Source: Paenibacillaceae bacterium UBA6304 (GTDB taxonomy: Bacteria; Bacillota; Bacilli; Paenibacillales; Paenibacillaceae). From it: a DNA stretch of 6,927 nt. The position numbers were made by a program, and so were the translations under genes. The stretch covers positions 1 to 6,927 of the forward strand of contig DJTQ01000238.1 in NCBI GenBank assembly GCA_002439285.1, in the 5' to 3' direction. Position 1 is the stretch's first letter. Every line of letters begins with the position of its first letter. The notes under the pieces were generated by a model. That model searched no databases. It saw only the letters and a list, made by a program, of their open reading frames with translations, and was not told where the DNA came from. Shown one piece after another: positions 1 through 5,962 of this stretch.

Positions 1-1
1 T

Positions 2-34
2 TCCGATCTTCAGTTGCTGTACATCCCGCTATAA
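2..34 (+). CDS. possible 3' end of an upstream gene (partial)
   Basis: The first bases are open in all three plus frames, so the end of an upstream gene probably lies here. The frame starting at base 2 reads SDLQLLYIPL and stops at 32-34, leaving a 19-base gap before the AAA+ gene; the hydrophobic strand-like end looks protein-like. The frame starting at base 1 reads to a TGA at 55-57, which would overlap the AAA+ start as ATGA, another common operon arrangement, but its residues look less natural. Ten residues are too few to name a family. Which frame is real cannot be decided from this window. Confidence 0.35.
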   Translation, partial: SDLQLLYIPL

Positions 35-42
35 AAAGACGA

Positions 43-48
43 CAGGAA
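43..48 (+). promoter_or_regulatory. ribosome binding site of the AAA+ gene
   Basis: CAGGAA lies six to seven bases before the ATG at 54. It is moderate in strength but well placed. It supports this start even though the frame stays open to the window edge with no earlier ATG, GTG or TTG in frame inside the window. Confidence 0.5.
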
Positions 49-53
49 TCCGG

Positions 54-2672
54 ATGATCGAGGAGTACATATTCAATTTTATATACAAAGCTTTATCCGA
101 CTATAAATTAAGAAATCCGCTGCCTCCGATGACGGAGGCAATACTTGATTATGTCTCGGGCCGGCCGCTGGTTTCTTTCAAAACGGGGCCTGATGCGATT
201 ACAATCGTGGATTTATCGGAATCCGAATGGTTTCCGGACAAAACGAACAGCCAAGTGGATGAGGTGCGCAGGGAATTAAACGCGGTGGTCGGACTGGCTA
301 AGGTCAAGGAATATGTGTATAGCCTGGAAAACCACGGTAAAGTTCAACATATGCGGGAAGAGGCCGGATTTCTATCGTCTTCACTTACGAGACATATGAT
401 ATTTACGGGGAATCCGGGCACGGGCAAGACGACGATTGCCAGAATCGTCGCAAAATATCTCAAGGCGATCGGGGTGTTGTCAACAGGCCAACTGCGGGAA
501 GTCAGCAGAGCGGACCTGGTCGGGCAATACACCGGGCAAACGGCGAAACAGACGAATGACGTGATTCAAGCCGCGCTGGGAGGCGTCCTGTTTATTGATG
601 AAGCCTATGCGCTGTGCAGGGATAAACATGATACATACGGGCAGGAAGCCGTGGATACGCTGGTTAAGGCGATGGAAGATTACAGGGATGATCTTGTTGT
701 CATTATGGCCGGATACCAGGACGAAATGGAGCGCTTTCTCAAGACAAACAGCGGTTTGAAGTCGAGATTTCCGGTTCAGATCGAGTTCGAGGATTATACG
801 GCCGAGGAAATGACCGCGATCGCGGAGATGACGGCGGCTTCCAAGGGATACCGCATTAGCGAGTCATGTCAAGCTCCGCTGCTTGAACTATTTGAGAAGA
901 GCCAGATCAAGGGAAGAAATGACAGCGGTAACGGCCGCTTGGTCCGCAATGTAATTGAGGGAGCGATCCTTGAACAGGGCAAGCGGATCGCGCAAGATGT
1001 AACCCCGGAAATGGATCTCCTTTGTCCGGAAGATTTCCGGTTTACGGATAAAACGTCGTTTAATCTGGAACAGTCGTTGGCTGAGATTATCGGACTCGAT
1101 GAAGTTAAGGATTTTCTCCGCATCCAATACAAGCTTCTGCTGGCCAATGCCAAACGGAAGCAGGCAGGTATCACGGTGGATTCCTCCCAATCTCTGAATA
1201 TGGTATTCACCGGTAATCCGGGAACCGGCAAAACGACAATGGCGCGAGTGGTCGCGAACATGGTCAGGGAGATGGGACTGCTGAAACGGGGTCATCTTGT
1301 GGAGAGTGACCGTAGTGGACTTGTCGCGGAATATGCCGGGCATACACCTAAGAAGACCGAAGAGGTCTTTCGCAGTGCCTTGGGCGGCGTGTTGTTTATC
1401 GATGAAGCGTATACGCTGAAGGATAACGGAAGCGGCTATGGGAAAGAGGCGATCGATACGCTGGTGAAGCTGATTGAGGATTACCGGGGTGAAATCGTCG
1501 TTATTCTTGCCGGTTACAGCAAAGAAATGGCGGATTTTATGAATTCCAATTCCGGGCTGGCATCGCGGTTCCCATTAACCATCGAGTTCCCTGATTACAG
1601 CGCGGATGAACTCTACCGGATCGCATTGAAAATGATCGCAGAGAAAGGTTTCACTTTGACCGAATCAGCAAAAACCATGCTGAATGACCAGTTAGCGTCT
1701 GCCAGGAAAGCAGCCTCTGCACATACGGGGAATGCCAGAATGGTCCGCAACCGGATTGAGAATATCATGCGCAACCAATCGGCACGGGTCGCTGATCAGG
1801 ACGACGTCACCGTACATGGATTGACGGAAATTATCGATAGAGACGTAGAGCCGGAAAAGGTGAATGACGCCGGTTTTGACCTTGAACAATCCCTCTCCCG
1901 GATCGTCGGGCTGGAGGAGGTCAAGGACTATGTGCGCAGTCTGCACGCCAGGCTGAAGATGGAGAATGAACGCAAAAAGCTGGGGCTTGGCAAAGAACAG
2001 CCGCAAACCTTCCATATGATTTTTATGGGGAATCCGGGAACCGGCAAAACGATGATGGCACGTACGATTGCGCATGTGCTCTATAACATGGGGATCGTTA
2101 AAACAGGCAAGCTGGTCGAGACCGACCGCTCCGGCCTGGTCGCGGGCTATGTGGGACATACGGCATTAAAAACCACACACGTCGTAAACGAGGCTCTGGA
2201 CGGTGTATTGTTCATTGACGAGGCTTATGCGCTTGCGAAGGGCAATGAACAGGACTACGGTCGGGAAGCGATCGATACGCTGGTGAAACTGATGGACGAT
2301 CACAGAGACCGGCTTGTCGTGATCTTAGCTGGTTACGGGGAACAGATGATAGAGTTCTTGTCAACCAATCCGGGCTTGAAATCGCGCTTTCCGAACATTA
2401 TCGAGTTCCCGGACTACACGCCCGAAGAGCTTATGGTCATCGCGGAGAGGTTTTATTCCTCAGGCAGCTTTGTTCTAAGCAGCGAAGCAAGAGAGAAACT
2501 ATACCGCGTTTTTGAACGTGCCGTAAATCAAGAATCCTTCGGCAATGGACGATATGTCCGAAATGTGGCCGAACGCTCGGTCAATCGCCAGGCGCTCCGG
2601 TTGACCGCCAAAAGTGTTATTTTGAAGGAAGAGCTGATAGTCATCGATGCTGACGATATTGAGGAGGTGTAG
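54..2672 (+). CDS. triple-module CbxX/SpoVK-type AAA+ ATPase
   Basis: This is an 872-residue cytoplasmic ATPase with three complete AAA+ modules of the CbxX/CfqX class (relatives: CbbX, SpoVK, EccA). Walker A GNPGTGKT is at residues 119-126, 387-394 and 659-666. Walker B LFIDE is at 179-183, 447-451 and 719-723. A GL-SRF arginine-finger element has its Arg at 238, 505 and 778. A sensor-2-like GN-R-VRN is at 292-299, 559-566 and 830-837. Each module opens with a VGL/IGL-x-x-VK signature. No catalytic residue is missing in any module, so all three should bind and hydrolyse ATP. The first 85 residues resemble nothing I recognise and may bind a partner. Family members remodel or extract protein complexes; the substrate here is unknown. 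Most relatives have one or two modules, so three in one chain is uncommon. The start is supported by an AGGAA site, but an upstream extension cannot be excluded. Confidence 0.95.
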   Translation: MIEEYIFNFIYKALSDYKLRNPLPPMTEAILDYVSGRPLVSFKTGPDAITIVDLSESEWFPDKTNSQVDEVRRELNAVVGLAKVKEYVYSLENHGKVQHMREEAGFLSSSLTRHMIFTGNPGTGKTTIARIVAKYLKAIGVLSTGQLREVSRADLVGQYTGQTAKQTNDVIQAALGGVLFIDEAYALCRDKHDTYGQEAVDTLVKAMEDYRDDLVVIMAGYQDEMERFLKTNSGLKSRFPVQIEFEDYTAEEMTAIAEMTAASKGYRISESCQAPLLELFEKSQIKGRNDSGNGRLVRNVIEGAILEQGKRIAQDVTPEMDLLCPEDFRFTDKTSFNLEQSLAEIIGLDEVKDFLRIQYKLLLANAKRKQAGITVDSSQSLNMVFTGNPGTGKTTMARVVANMVREMGLLKRGHLVESDRSGLVAEYAGHTPKKTEEVFRSALGGVLFIDEAYTLKDNGSGYGKEAIDTLVKLIEDYRGEIVVILAGYSKEMADFMNSNSGLASRFPLTIEFPDYSADELYRIALKMIAEKGFTLTESAKTMLNDQLASARKAASAHTGNARMVRNRIENIMRNQSARVADQDDVTVHGLTEIIDRDVEPEKVNDAGFDLEQSLSRIVGLEEVKDYVRSLHARLKMENERKKLGLGKEQPQTFHMIFMGNPGTGKTMMARTIAHVLYNMGIVKTGKLVETDRSGLVAGYVGHTALKTTHVVNEALDGVLFIDEAYALAKGNEQDYGREAIDTLVKLMDDHRDRLVVILAGYGEQMIEFLSTNPGLKSRFPNIIEFPDYTPEELMVIAERFYSSGSFVLSSEAREKLYRVFERAVNQESFGNGRYVRNVAERSVNRQALRLTAKSVILKEELIVIDADDIEEV
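2661..2669 (+). promoter_or_regulatory. strong ribosome binding site inside the AAA+ gene's last codons
   Basis: GAGGAGGTG is nearly a full anti-16S match and sits nine bases before the ATG at 2679. It is encoded by the last three sense codons of the ATPase, so translation of the membrane protein is tied physically to the end of the ATPase reading frame. Confidence 0.85.
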
Positions 2673-2678
2673 TTAATT

Positions 2679-3161
2679 ATGCGCAATTGGAAATCCGTAC
2701 TGGGAACCATCGCGGCATGGGCGTATTTTTTGGCGGTCATGACCTGGATGCTGCCCATGCTGATCTTTATTCCGCTTATGACCCTCTCGGACATGGGAAC
2801 CGTAATGGAATCCGGATTTTCGATCCCGAACACGGGCATTTATTTTATTGCGGTGTTTGGATTGTTCATCGGCCTCTCTCTGGTGGTCCCGGCATTTCGG
2901 AAGATGTATTACAAGTTGCCATGGATGTTTCCGTACGTAAAAATCATGTTCATCAACACGATTATCATAACTGTTGCTTTGTTGTTGCTGAATTTCGGAT
3001 ATGAGGTGCAGAACGACAGAAGACATCTGGTCTGGACCCTTTTGATGGTAGCCCAGCTTATTATCTGTCGAATCTTAATGAGCCTCTATTTTCATAAGAG
3101 GAAAAAAACCGCTGTATCGGGAGGGATGACCAATGAGCGACCGTTTTCGGCAAGAACGTGA
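2679..3161 (+). CDS. four-helix integral membrane protein, unknown function
   Basis: This 160-residue protein is dominated by hydrophobic segments at roughly residues 8-34, 52-71, 87-106 and 117-137. Between them are short loops: a basic one at 74-80 (RKMYYK) and another at 111-116 (QNDRRH). The tail after helix 4 is HKRKK, then polar residues. The basic ends at R2/K5, 74-79 and 140-143 fit both termini and the 74-88 loop facing the cytoplasm. There is no recognised transporter, enzyme or lipobox motif. The start is fixed by the strong site at 2661-2669. Its stop lies 29 bases inside the next gene. As a small membrane protein between a AAA+ ATPase and a single-pass membrane protein, it could be the membrane anchor or pore partner of the ATPase; that is inference from position only. 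Confidence 0.9.
   Translation: MRNWKSVLGTIAAWAYFLAVMTWMLPMLIFIPLMTLSDMGTVMESGFSIPNTGIYFIAVFGLFIGLSLVVPAFRKMYYKLPWMFPYVKIMFINTIIITVALLLLNFGYEVQNDRRHLVWTLLMVAQLIICRILMSLYFHKRKKTAVSGGMTNERPFSART
3119..3125 (+). promoter_or_regulatory. ribosome binding site for the single-pass membrane protein
   Basis: GGGAGGG ends seven bases before the ATG at 3133. It lies within the coding region of the preceding gene and settles the start, which makes the two genes overlap by 29 bases. Confidence 0.75.
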
Positions 3162-3810
3162 ACACGGCGAAGCTAGTGGGCGCGAGCAGAATCGGGAAAT
3201 AACGTCAAATGTTGTCGAAGCTAACCGGGAGAAATCCTGGAGAATGCCGTCATTACCCCGGGATGCAGGATCGGAACGACCTGATCCTAAGGTTGGAAAC
3301 TGCAACAACAAGGACAGGTCGTCCTTTAAACGGTTTGGCGGGGTCTCGATCGCTGTTTTTATTATTTTTATGATGGTGTGGTTTATGCTCCCGAGTAAAT
3401 CCGTCGATACGTCCGAAGCTGCCGTAAAAGCATTGAACGATCGAACTTCCAGCTCGCTGCTTGCGGGTGCGGTGCTGCTGCAGAAGGACGAGAACATCGG
3501 CCAGCAAGATTACACGATTACGCATCAATCGCAAGTTCCTGATACGAAAATTTGGGTATGGGATTACGCTGCGGAAGACGGCGATTATGTGCAGGTGCTC
3601 GTCAATGGGACACCTGCCGGCGACGCATTTATGATCAAGCATAAGCCGAGGGAATTAAACGTACCCGCAATTGGTGAGGTACAGGTGAAGGGGATAAAAG
3701 ACGGAGGCGGTGGAATCACCTACGCGATCCGATATGACGTGAACGGTACGAATTATTTTAATTCCGCGCCTCAAGGAGAATTTAATACGTATACGTTGCA
3801 AAAAGAATAG
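3133..3810 (+). CDS. single-pass membrane protein with beta-rich outer domain
   Basis: The protein has 225 residues. Residues 1-66 are charged, low in structure and end in a basic patch (K60, R62, K66, R67), so this part should be cytoplasmic. One membrane helix at about 70-87 acts as a signal anchor, giving an N-in/C-out layout. Residues 88-125 form a likely helical stalk. Residues 126-222 look like a compact beta sandwich with alternating hydrophobic strands (KIWVWDY, YVQVLVNG, GEVQVKGI) and a glycine loop DGGGGITYA at 190-198, close to an Ig-like fold. There is no catalytic motif and no outer-face cysteine. I do not recognise the family by function. It overlaps the four-helix gene and closes the operon, directly before the terminator. 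It may sense or bind something outside the membrane for the ATPase-linked complex. Confidence 0.9.
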   Translation: MSDRFRQEREHGEASGREQNREITSNVVEANREKSWRMPSLPRDAGSERPDPKVGNCNNKDRSSFKRFGGVSIAVFIIFMMVWFMLPSKSVDTSEAAVKALNDRTSSSLLAGAVLLQKDENIGQQDYTITHQSQVPDTKIWVWDYAAEDGDYVQVLVNGTPAGDAFMIKHKPRELNVPAIGEVQVKGIKDGGGGITYAIRYDVNGTNYFNSAPQGEFNTYTLQKE

Positions 3811-3822
3811 AAGGAACCCAAA

Positions 3823-3860
3823 AAGCACAGGCTGCAGAATTTCATCTGCATCCTGTGCTT
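3823..3860. terminator. bidirectional intrinsic terminator between convergent genes
   Basis: A nine-base perfect stem (AAGCACAGG with CCTGTGCTT) encloses a second stem TGCAGA/TCTGCA with a six-base loop, separated by a single C/T mismatch. The plus transcript runs into TTATTTATT. The minus transcript leaves the stem into TTTTT then GGG. It lies 12 bases past the stop at 3810 and 21 bases past the end of the opposing gene, so one hairpin serves both. Confidence 0.85.
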
Positions 3861-3881
3861 ATTTATTGCCTGGGTACTGAA

Positions 3882-4388
3882 TTATAAGATAATGCCGTCT
3901 TCCATTGCAAACTCGAAATCTCCGATATCAAAGACCTGAACCGGGGCTTGGGCTTCGATGATGCGGCGGATCAACTCGAGCTGGTCGGTTAAAATAGGAG
4001 CATTCTCCTTCTGTGCGGCCAGAACGATTTCGGTTTCAATGGGATCCAGCAATTCGCCATACAGTTCATTATCGACCGCATTAATGACGGTCCAGGAAAC
4101 ATTGTCGTCAAACAGGATGGCAGGGCTCTTGGACCAAGGGATGGTAAGTGCCCGCTCCAGCTTCTTCCGGTTGAGCGGTTCTTCCAGATAAGAGATCAGT
4201 TCGTTGATCTTGTTCTTGACGTGCAGGTCGTCCGAGGGATCATTCATGAGCGGCTCCGGACTGTTCTGAAATTCATAGAGCTCCATGACGGTGGTGTAAG
4301 GGACAATATATTCGACAGGTGCTGAAGGCACCAGCAATTCACCGTAAATCGCCACCATCACGGCCTCGATCACAAATCGTCGTGACAT
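3882..4388 (-). CDS. conserved-looking uncharacterised 168-residue protein
   Basis: This acidic, soluble protein has no signal peptide or membrane helix. Visible features are the N-terminal RRFVIEAV, an IVPYTTVMELYEF stretch at 28-40, a charged helix at 57-80 (EEPLNRKKLERA), and a C-terminal VFDIGDFEF at 152-160. The element YGELL-P occurs twice, at 15-21 and 110-115, followed each time by a short strand ending in E-IV or EIV, hinting at two related halves. I recall similar Paenibacillus proteins being labelled ADP-heptose synthase, but no nucleotidyltransferase HxGH motif is present here and I would not use that name. The start is decided by AGGAGGA six bases before the ATG. It is transcribed alone, convergent with the operon and divergent from the kinase gene. 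Confidence 0.9.
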   Translation of the reverse strand: MSRRFVIEAVMVAIYGELLVPSAPVEYIVPYTTVMELYEFQNSPEPLMNDPSDDLHVKNKINELISYLEEPLNRKKLERALTIPWSKSPAILFDDNVSWTVINAVDNELYGELLDPIETEIVLAAQKENAPILTDQLELIRRIIEAQAPVQVFDIGDFEFAMEDGIIL

Positions 4389-4586
4389 GGTTATCCTCCT
4401 AATGCGGCTGCTGCCTTTCGCTGCCTGTTCTCAAAGCGGTACGGCGTAAGGGCTTGGTGCTGCGGTCCTTTGCCTCATTCCGCTTTTCAGGCAGTGACAT
4501 GTTATTATGGAGTATATCATTATTGTGTTTACAAATACAGCATTCCGGAAAAATACGCAGTTGTTCAATAAAGGGGAGTTGTAGGA
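4389..4586. promoter_or_regulatory. divergent intergenic region, probable back-to-back promoters
   Basis: The 198 bases between two divergent starts must hold promoters for both. The only AT-rich core is at about 4500-4540. On the plus strand TTTACA (4528-4533) is a possible -35 box, but its -10 partner 17 bases on (AAATAC) is poor. On the minus strand TTGTAA (4529-4534) and CATAAT (4504-4509) are separated by 19 bases, a little long. The ribosome sites are clear: AGGAGGA at 4394-4400 (minus) and AAGGGGAG at 4571-4578 (plus). I see no operator or riboswitch. Confidence 0.4.
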
Positions 4587-5555
4587 ATGGGAATCCACGA
4601 TATTCCGGAAATAAAAATACTGCCGCAGCCGGTGCTTGCCTGGGTTGAGGAGCAAGCGGCTAAAAGGAGTGGACAACAGACCAGGGTGAAGCGGGTATCT
4701 CCATTGCAGGGAGGAATCTCCTCTGCGGTGTATGGATTGGATATTTTGCTCGTAGATACAGGAGAGCACTTGCCCTGTGTCCTTCGGCAATTTACAGATG
4801 AAGATTGGTTAAAGGCAGAGCCGGACCTGGCGGAACATGAAACGGCGGCTCTTCGGGCCGCGAAACCAATCCGGATCCCGTCCCCCGAGTGGATCGCAGC
4901 TGATCTGCACGGCGAGTGTTGCGGATTACCTACAGTGCTGATGAGCTGCCTGCCCGGGAAGGTAATTCTTCCGGCTACCCCATCACAGAACTGGATCCGG
5001 GGCCTGGCTGTAACGCTCGCAACAATGCATGATAATCAATCCTCGTACGTAAGTGAACCGATCGATCGGCGTTATTTTACTTATAATCGAATCGAAGACC
5101 TTCAGATACCGGAATGGACTTCGAATCCTACCGCTTGGGCCAAGGTGATTGCGCATGTTCAAGGGTCGGTTCCCAGCTATACGCCTCGTCTTATCCACCG
5201 GGATTATCACCCTGCCAATGTGTTATGGTTGGATGATCACGTGATCGGCGTCGTGGATTGGGTAAATGCGTGCCAAGGACCCGCAGGAATCGATACCGGC
5301 CATTGCCGACTGAATCTGGTTCAACTATACGGGACGGAAACGGCGGATGCTTTTATGGAATCTTATCTGGCTGCTCCGGGAAGTGTGATAGAGGCAGCGG
5401 ACCCTTATTGGGATATGCTAACCTTGATTGAGGTGCTGCCGGGTCCTCCCGGGGTATATAAAGGTTGGGAAGACCTTGGCTTTCAGGGACTCACTGACGA
5501 ATTGCTTGGAGTGCGCCTGGATGAGTATGCGGAGAGCCTGGTTAAGAAATTATAA
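4587..5555 (+). CDS. aminoglycoside phosphotransferase-family kinase
   Basis: This 322-residue soluble enzyme of the APH/choline kinase fold transfers phosphate from ATP to a small molecule. The catalytic loop HRDYHPAN is at residues 204-211, with D206 as base and N211 binding metal. The metal-binding aspartate is D224 in VVDWVN, followed by GP and D236 in the usual downstream helix. The N-lobe has a glycine-rich GGISSAVYG at 42-50, a strand CVLRQF at 64-69 with R67 where a lysine or arginine is usual, and an acidic helix EHE at 83-85. Length matches the family. The substrate cannot be read from the sequence: it may be an aminoglycoside, another antibiotic, homoserine or a sugar, and many relatives are not resistance genes. 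The start is supported by AAGGGGAG eight bases upstream. No clear terminator follows. Confidence 0.92.
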   Translation: MGIHDIPEIKILPQPVLAWVEEQAAKRSGQQTRVKRVSPLQGGISSAVYGLDILLVDTGEHLPCVLRQFTDEDWLKAEPDLAEHETAALRAAKPIRIPSPEWIAADLHGECCGLPTVLMSCLPGKVILPATPSQNWIRGLAVTLATMHDNQSSYVSEPIDRRYFTYNRIEDLQIPEWTSNPTAWAKVIAHVQGSVPSYTPRLIHRDYHPANVLWLDDHVIGVVDWVNACQGPAGIDTGHCRLNLVQLYGTETADAFMESYLAAPGSVIEAADPYWDMLTLIEVLPGPPGVYKGWEDLGFQGLTDELLGVRLDEYAESLVKKL

Positions 5556-5658
5556 GAACAAAAATAGACTATATGAATAAACGGAAGAATCGGTATTAAA
5601 CATGATTGTTTGTGGAGATTCCTGTTTCCGAACCATCTTGACCGGACCGGAATGAGGA

Positions 5659-5683
5659 ATAGGGGGCTTTTGGGGCGCTATTT
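5659..5683 (+). repeat. degenerate copy of the intergenic repeat unit
   Basis: ATAGGGGGCTTTTGGGG followed by CGCTATTT aligns over its length with the unit at 5709-5734 (CTTT, GGG and TATTT/TTATTT conserved in order) but has several changes. It lies in the same orientation as the left arm of the large inverted repeat, 26 bases before it. Confidence 0.5.
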
Positions 5684-5691
5684 GAGTGAAT

Positions 5692-5733
5692 ATAAGCGGT
5701 TAAGGAAAAATAGCGGACTTTCAGGGTCTTATT
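5692..5733 (+). repeat. left arm of large inverted repeat
   Basis: The core at 5710-5733 reads ATAGCGGACTTTCAGGG then TCTTATT. It matches the reverse complement of 5830-5853 at 22 of 24 positions; the two differences are the adjacent C and A at 5722-5723, which are both T in the other arm. Outside the core, ATAAGCG at 5692-5698 pairs with CGCTTAT at 5857-5863, so the pairing continues after an unequal bulge. Confidence 0.85.
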
Positions 5734-5779
5734 TAGCAGATCGGGCTCTAAAAAGCCAATTACAAGCAAGAATAAGATA

Positions 5780-5803
5780 AATAAGGCCCAAAAGGGTCTT
5801 ATT
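5780..5803 (+). repeat. central hairpin built from the same repeat motif
   Basis: AATAAGGCCC and GGGTCTTATT flank an AAAA loop, giving a ten-base stem with one G-T wobble. GGGTCTTATT is identical to the end of the left arm (5724-5733), so this hairpin is formed by two head-to-head part copies of the same unit. It sits between the large arms and could compete with them for pairing. Confidence 0.8.
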
Positions 5804-5829
5804 AGCGAGAAAAATTCTGACATAGGCGG

Positions 5830-5863
5830 AATAAGACCCAAAAAGTCCGCTATGTTCGCTTAT
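5830..5863 (-). repeat. right arm of large inverted repeat
   Basis: AATAAGACCCAAAAAGTCC and the following GCTAT (5830-5853) are the inverted partner of 5710-5733, with a 96-base interval between the cores. The flank CGCTTAT at 5857-5863 is the partner of 5692-5698. The run AAAAA here reads as TTTTT on the minus strand, keeping what looks like the less altered form of the unit. Confidence 0.85.
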
Positions 5864-5884
5864 TTGGAGTTCATCCCCCACAAG

Positions 5885-5901
5885 GCCGCTACAAGAGCGG
5901 C
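5885..5901. repeat. short GC-rich hairpin
   Basis: GCCGCT and AGCGGC form a perfect six-base stem around a five-base ACAAG loop. There is no T run on either side, so it is not a standard intrinsic terminator. It lies about 60 bases before the ABC exporter start, upstream of the candidate promoter. Confidence 0.55.
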
Positions 5902-5905
5902 GAAA

Positions 5906-5937
5906 TCCACAATATTAATACTTTATTCTATATAGAA
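5906..5937 (+). promoter_or_regulatory. candidate promoter with palindrome before the ABC exporter gene
   Basis: TCCACA (5906-5911) and TATATA (5929-5934) are spaced 17 bases apart and each matches four of six consensus positions. The -10 box sits inside a perfect 12-base palindrome TTCTATATAGAA (5926-5937), which could be a repressor site or chance in AT-rich DNA. The placement, about 30 bases before the start codon, is suitable. Confidence 0.3.
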
Positions 5938-5943
5938 AAATGC

Positions 5944-5952
5944 AGAGGGAAG
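5944..5952 (+). promoter_or_regulatory. ribosome binding site deciding a TTG start
   Basis: AGAGGGAAG lies ten bases before TTG at 5963. The frame is closed by TAG at 5933-5935, and no ATG or GTG occurs in frame before or soon after, so this site and the TTG fix the start of the ABC exporter. Confidence 0.65.
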
Positions 5953-5962
5953 TGCAGCTGAG

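Larger units (their letters stand above)
5556..5962. other. 407-base gene-free region rich in inverted repeats
   Basis: I see no gene with a credible start and ribosome site here. The left part (5556-5658) is plain, without a good terminator for the kinase gene. From 5659 to 5865 it is filled by direct and inverted copies of a unit close to TAGCGGACTTTTTGGGTC followed by TTATT. From 5866 to 5962 lie a short GC hairpin, an AT-rich stretch with a palindrome, and the ribosome site of the ABC gene. Confidence 0.8.

Noticed and set aside
869..1343. Long minus-strand frames opposite the ATPase
   Set aside because: They mirror the repeated AAA+ motifs (the same antisense residues recur opposite each Walker A), so they are shadows of the coding strand.
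2687..3004. Second plus frame inside the four-helix membrane protein gene
   Set aside because: It is fully inside a gene with a far better ribosome site, and its His/Tyr-rich residues are typical of a shadow frame.
4431..4790. Minus-strand open frame over the start of the kinase gene
   Set aside because: It is antisense to the kinase N-lobe and the divergent promoter region, and its residues show no family pattern.
4587..5555. Calling the kinase a named aminoglycoside resistance gene
   Set aside because: Only the general catalytic motifs are visible; the family includes many metabolic kinases and no substrate-specific signature is recognisable.
5596..5841. Minus-strand open frame of 81 codons with a hydrophobic stretch
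   Set aside because: It begins at a TTG inside the right repeat arm, has no ribosome site, and crosses both the arms and the central hairpin, so it is a by-product of the repeats.
5885..5901. GC hairpin as a terminator for the kinase gene
   Set aside because: No T run follows on either strand and it lies more than 300 bases past the kinase stop.
5556..5962. CRISPR array
   Set aside because: The repeat copies differ in orientation and spacing and are degenerate; there are no equal-length spacers.
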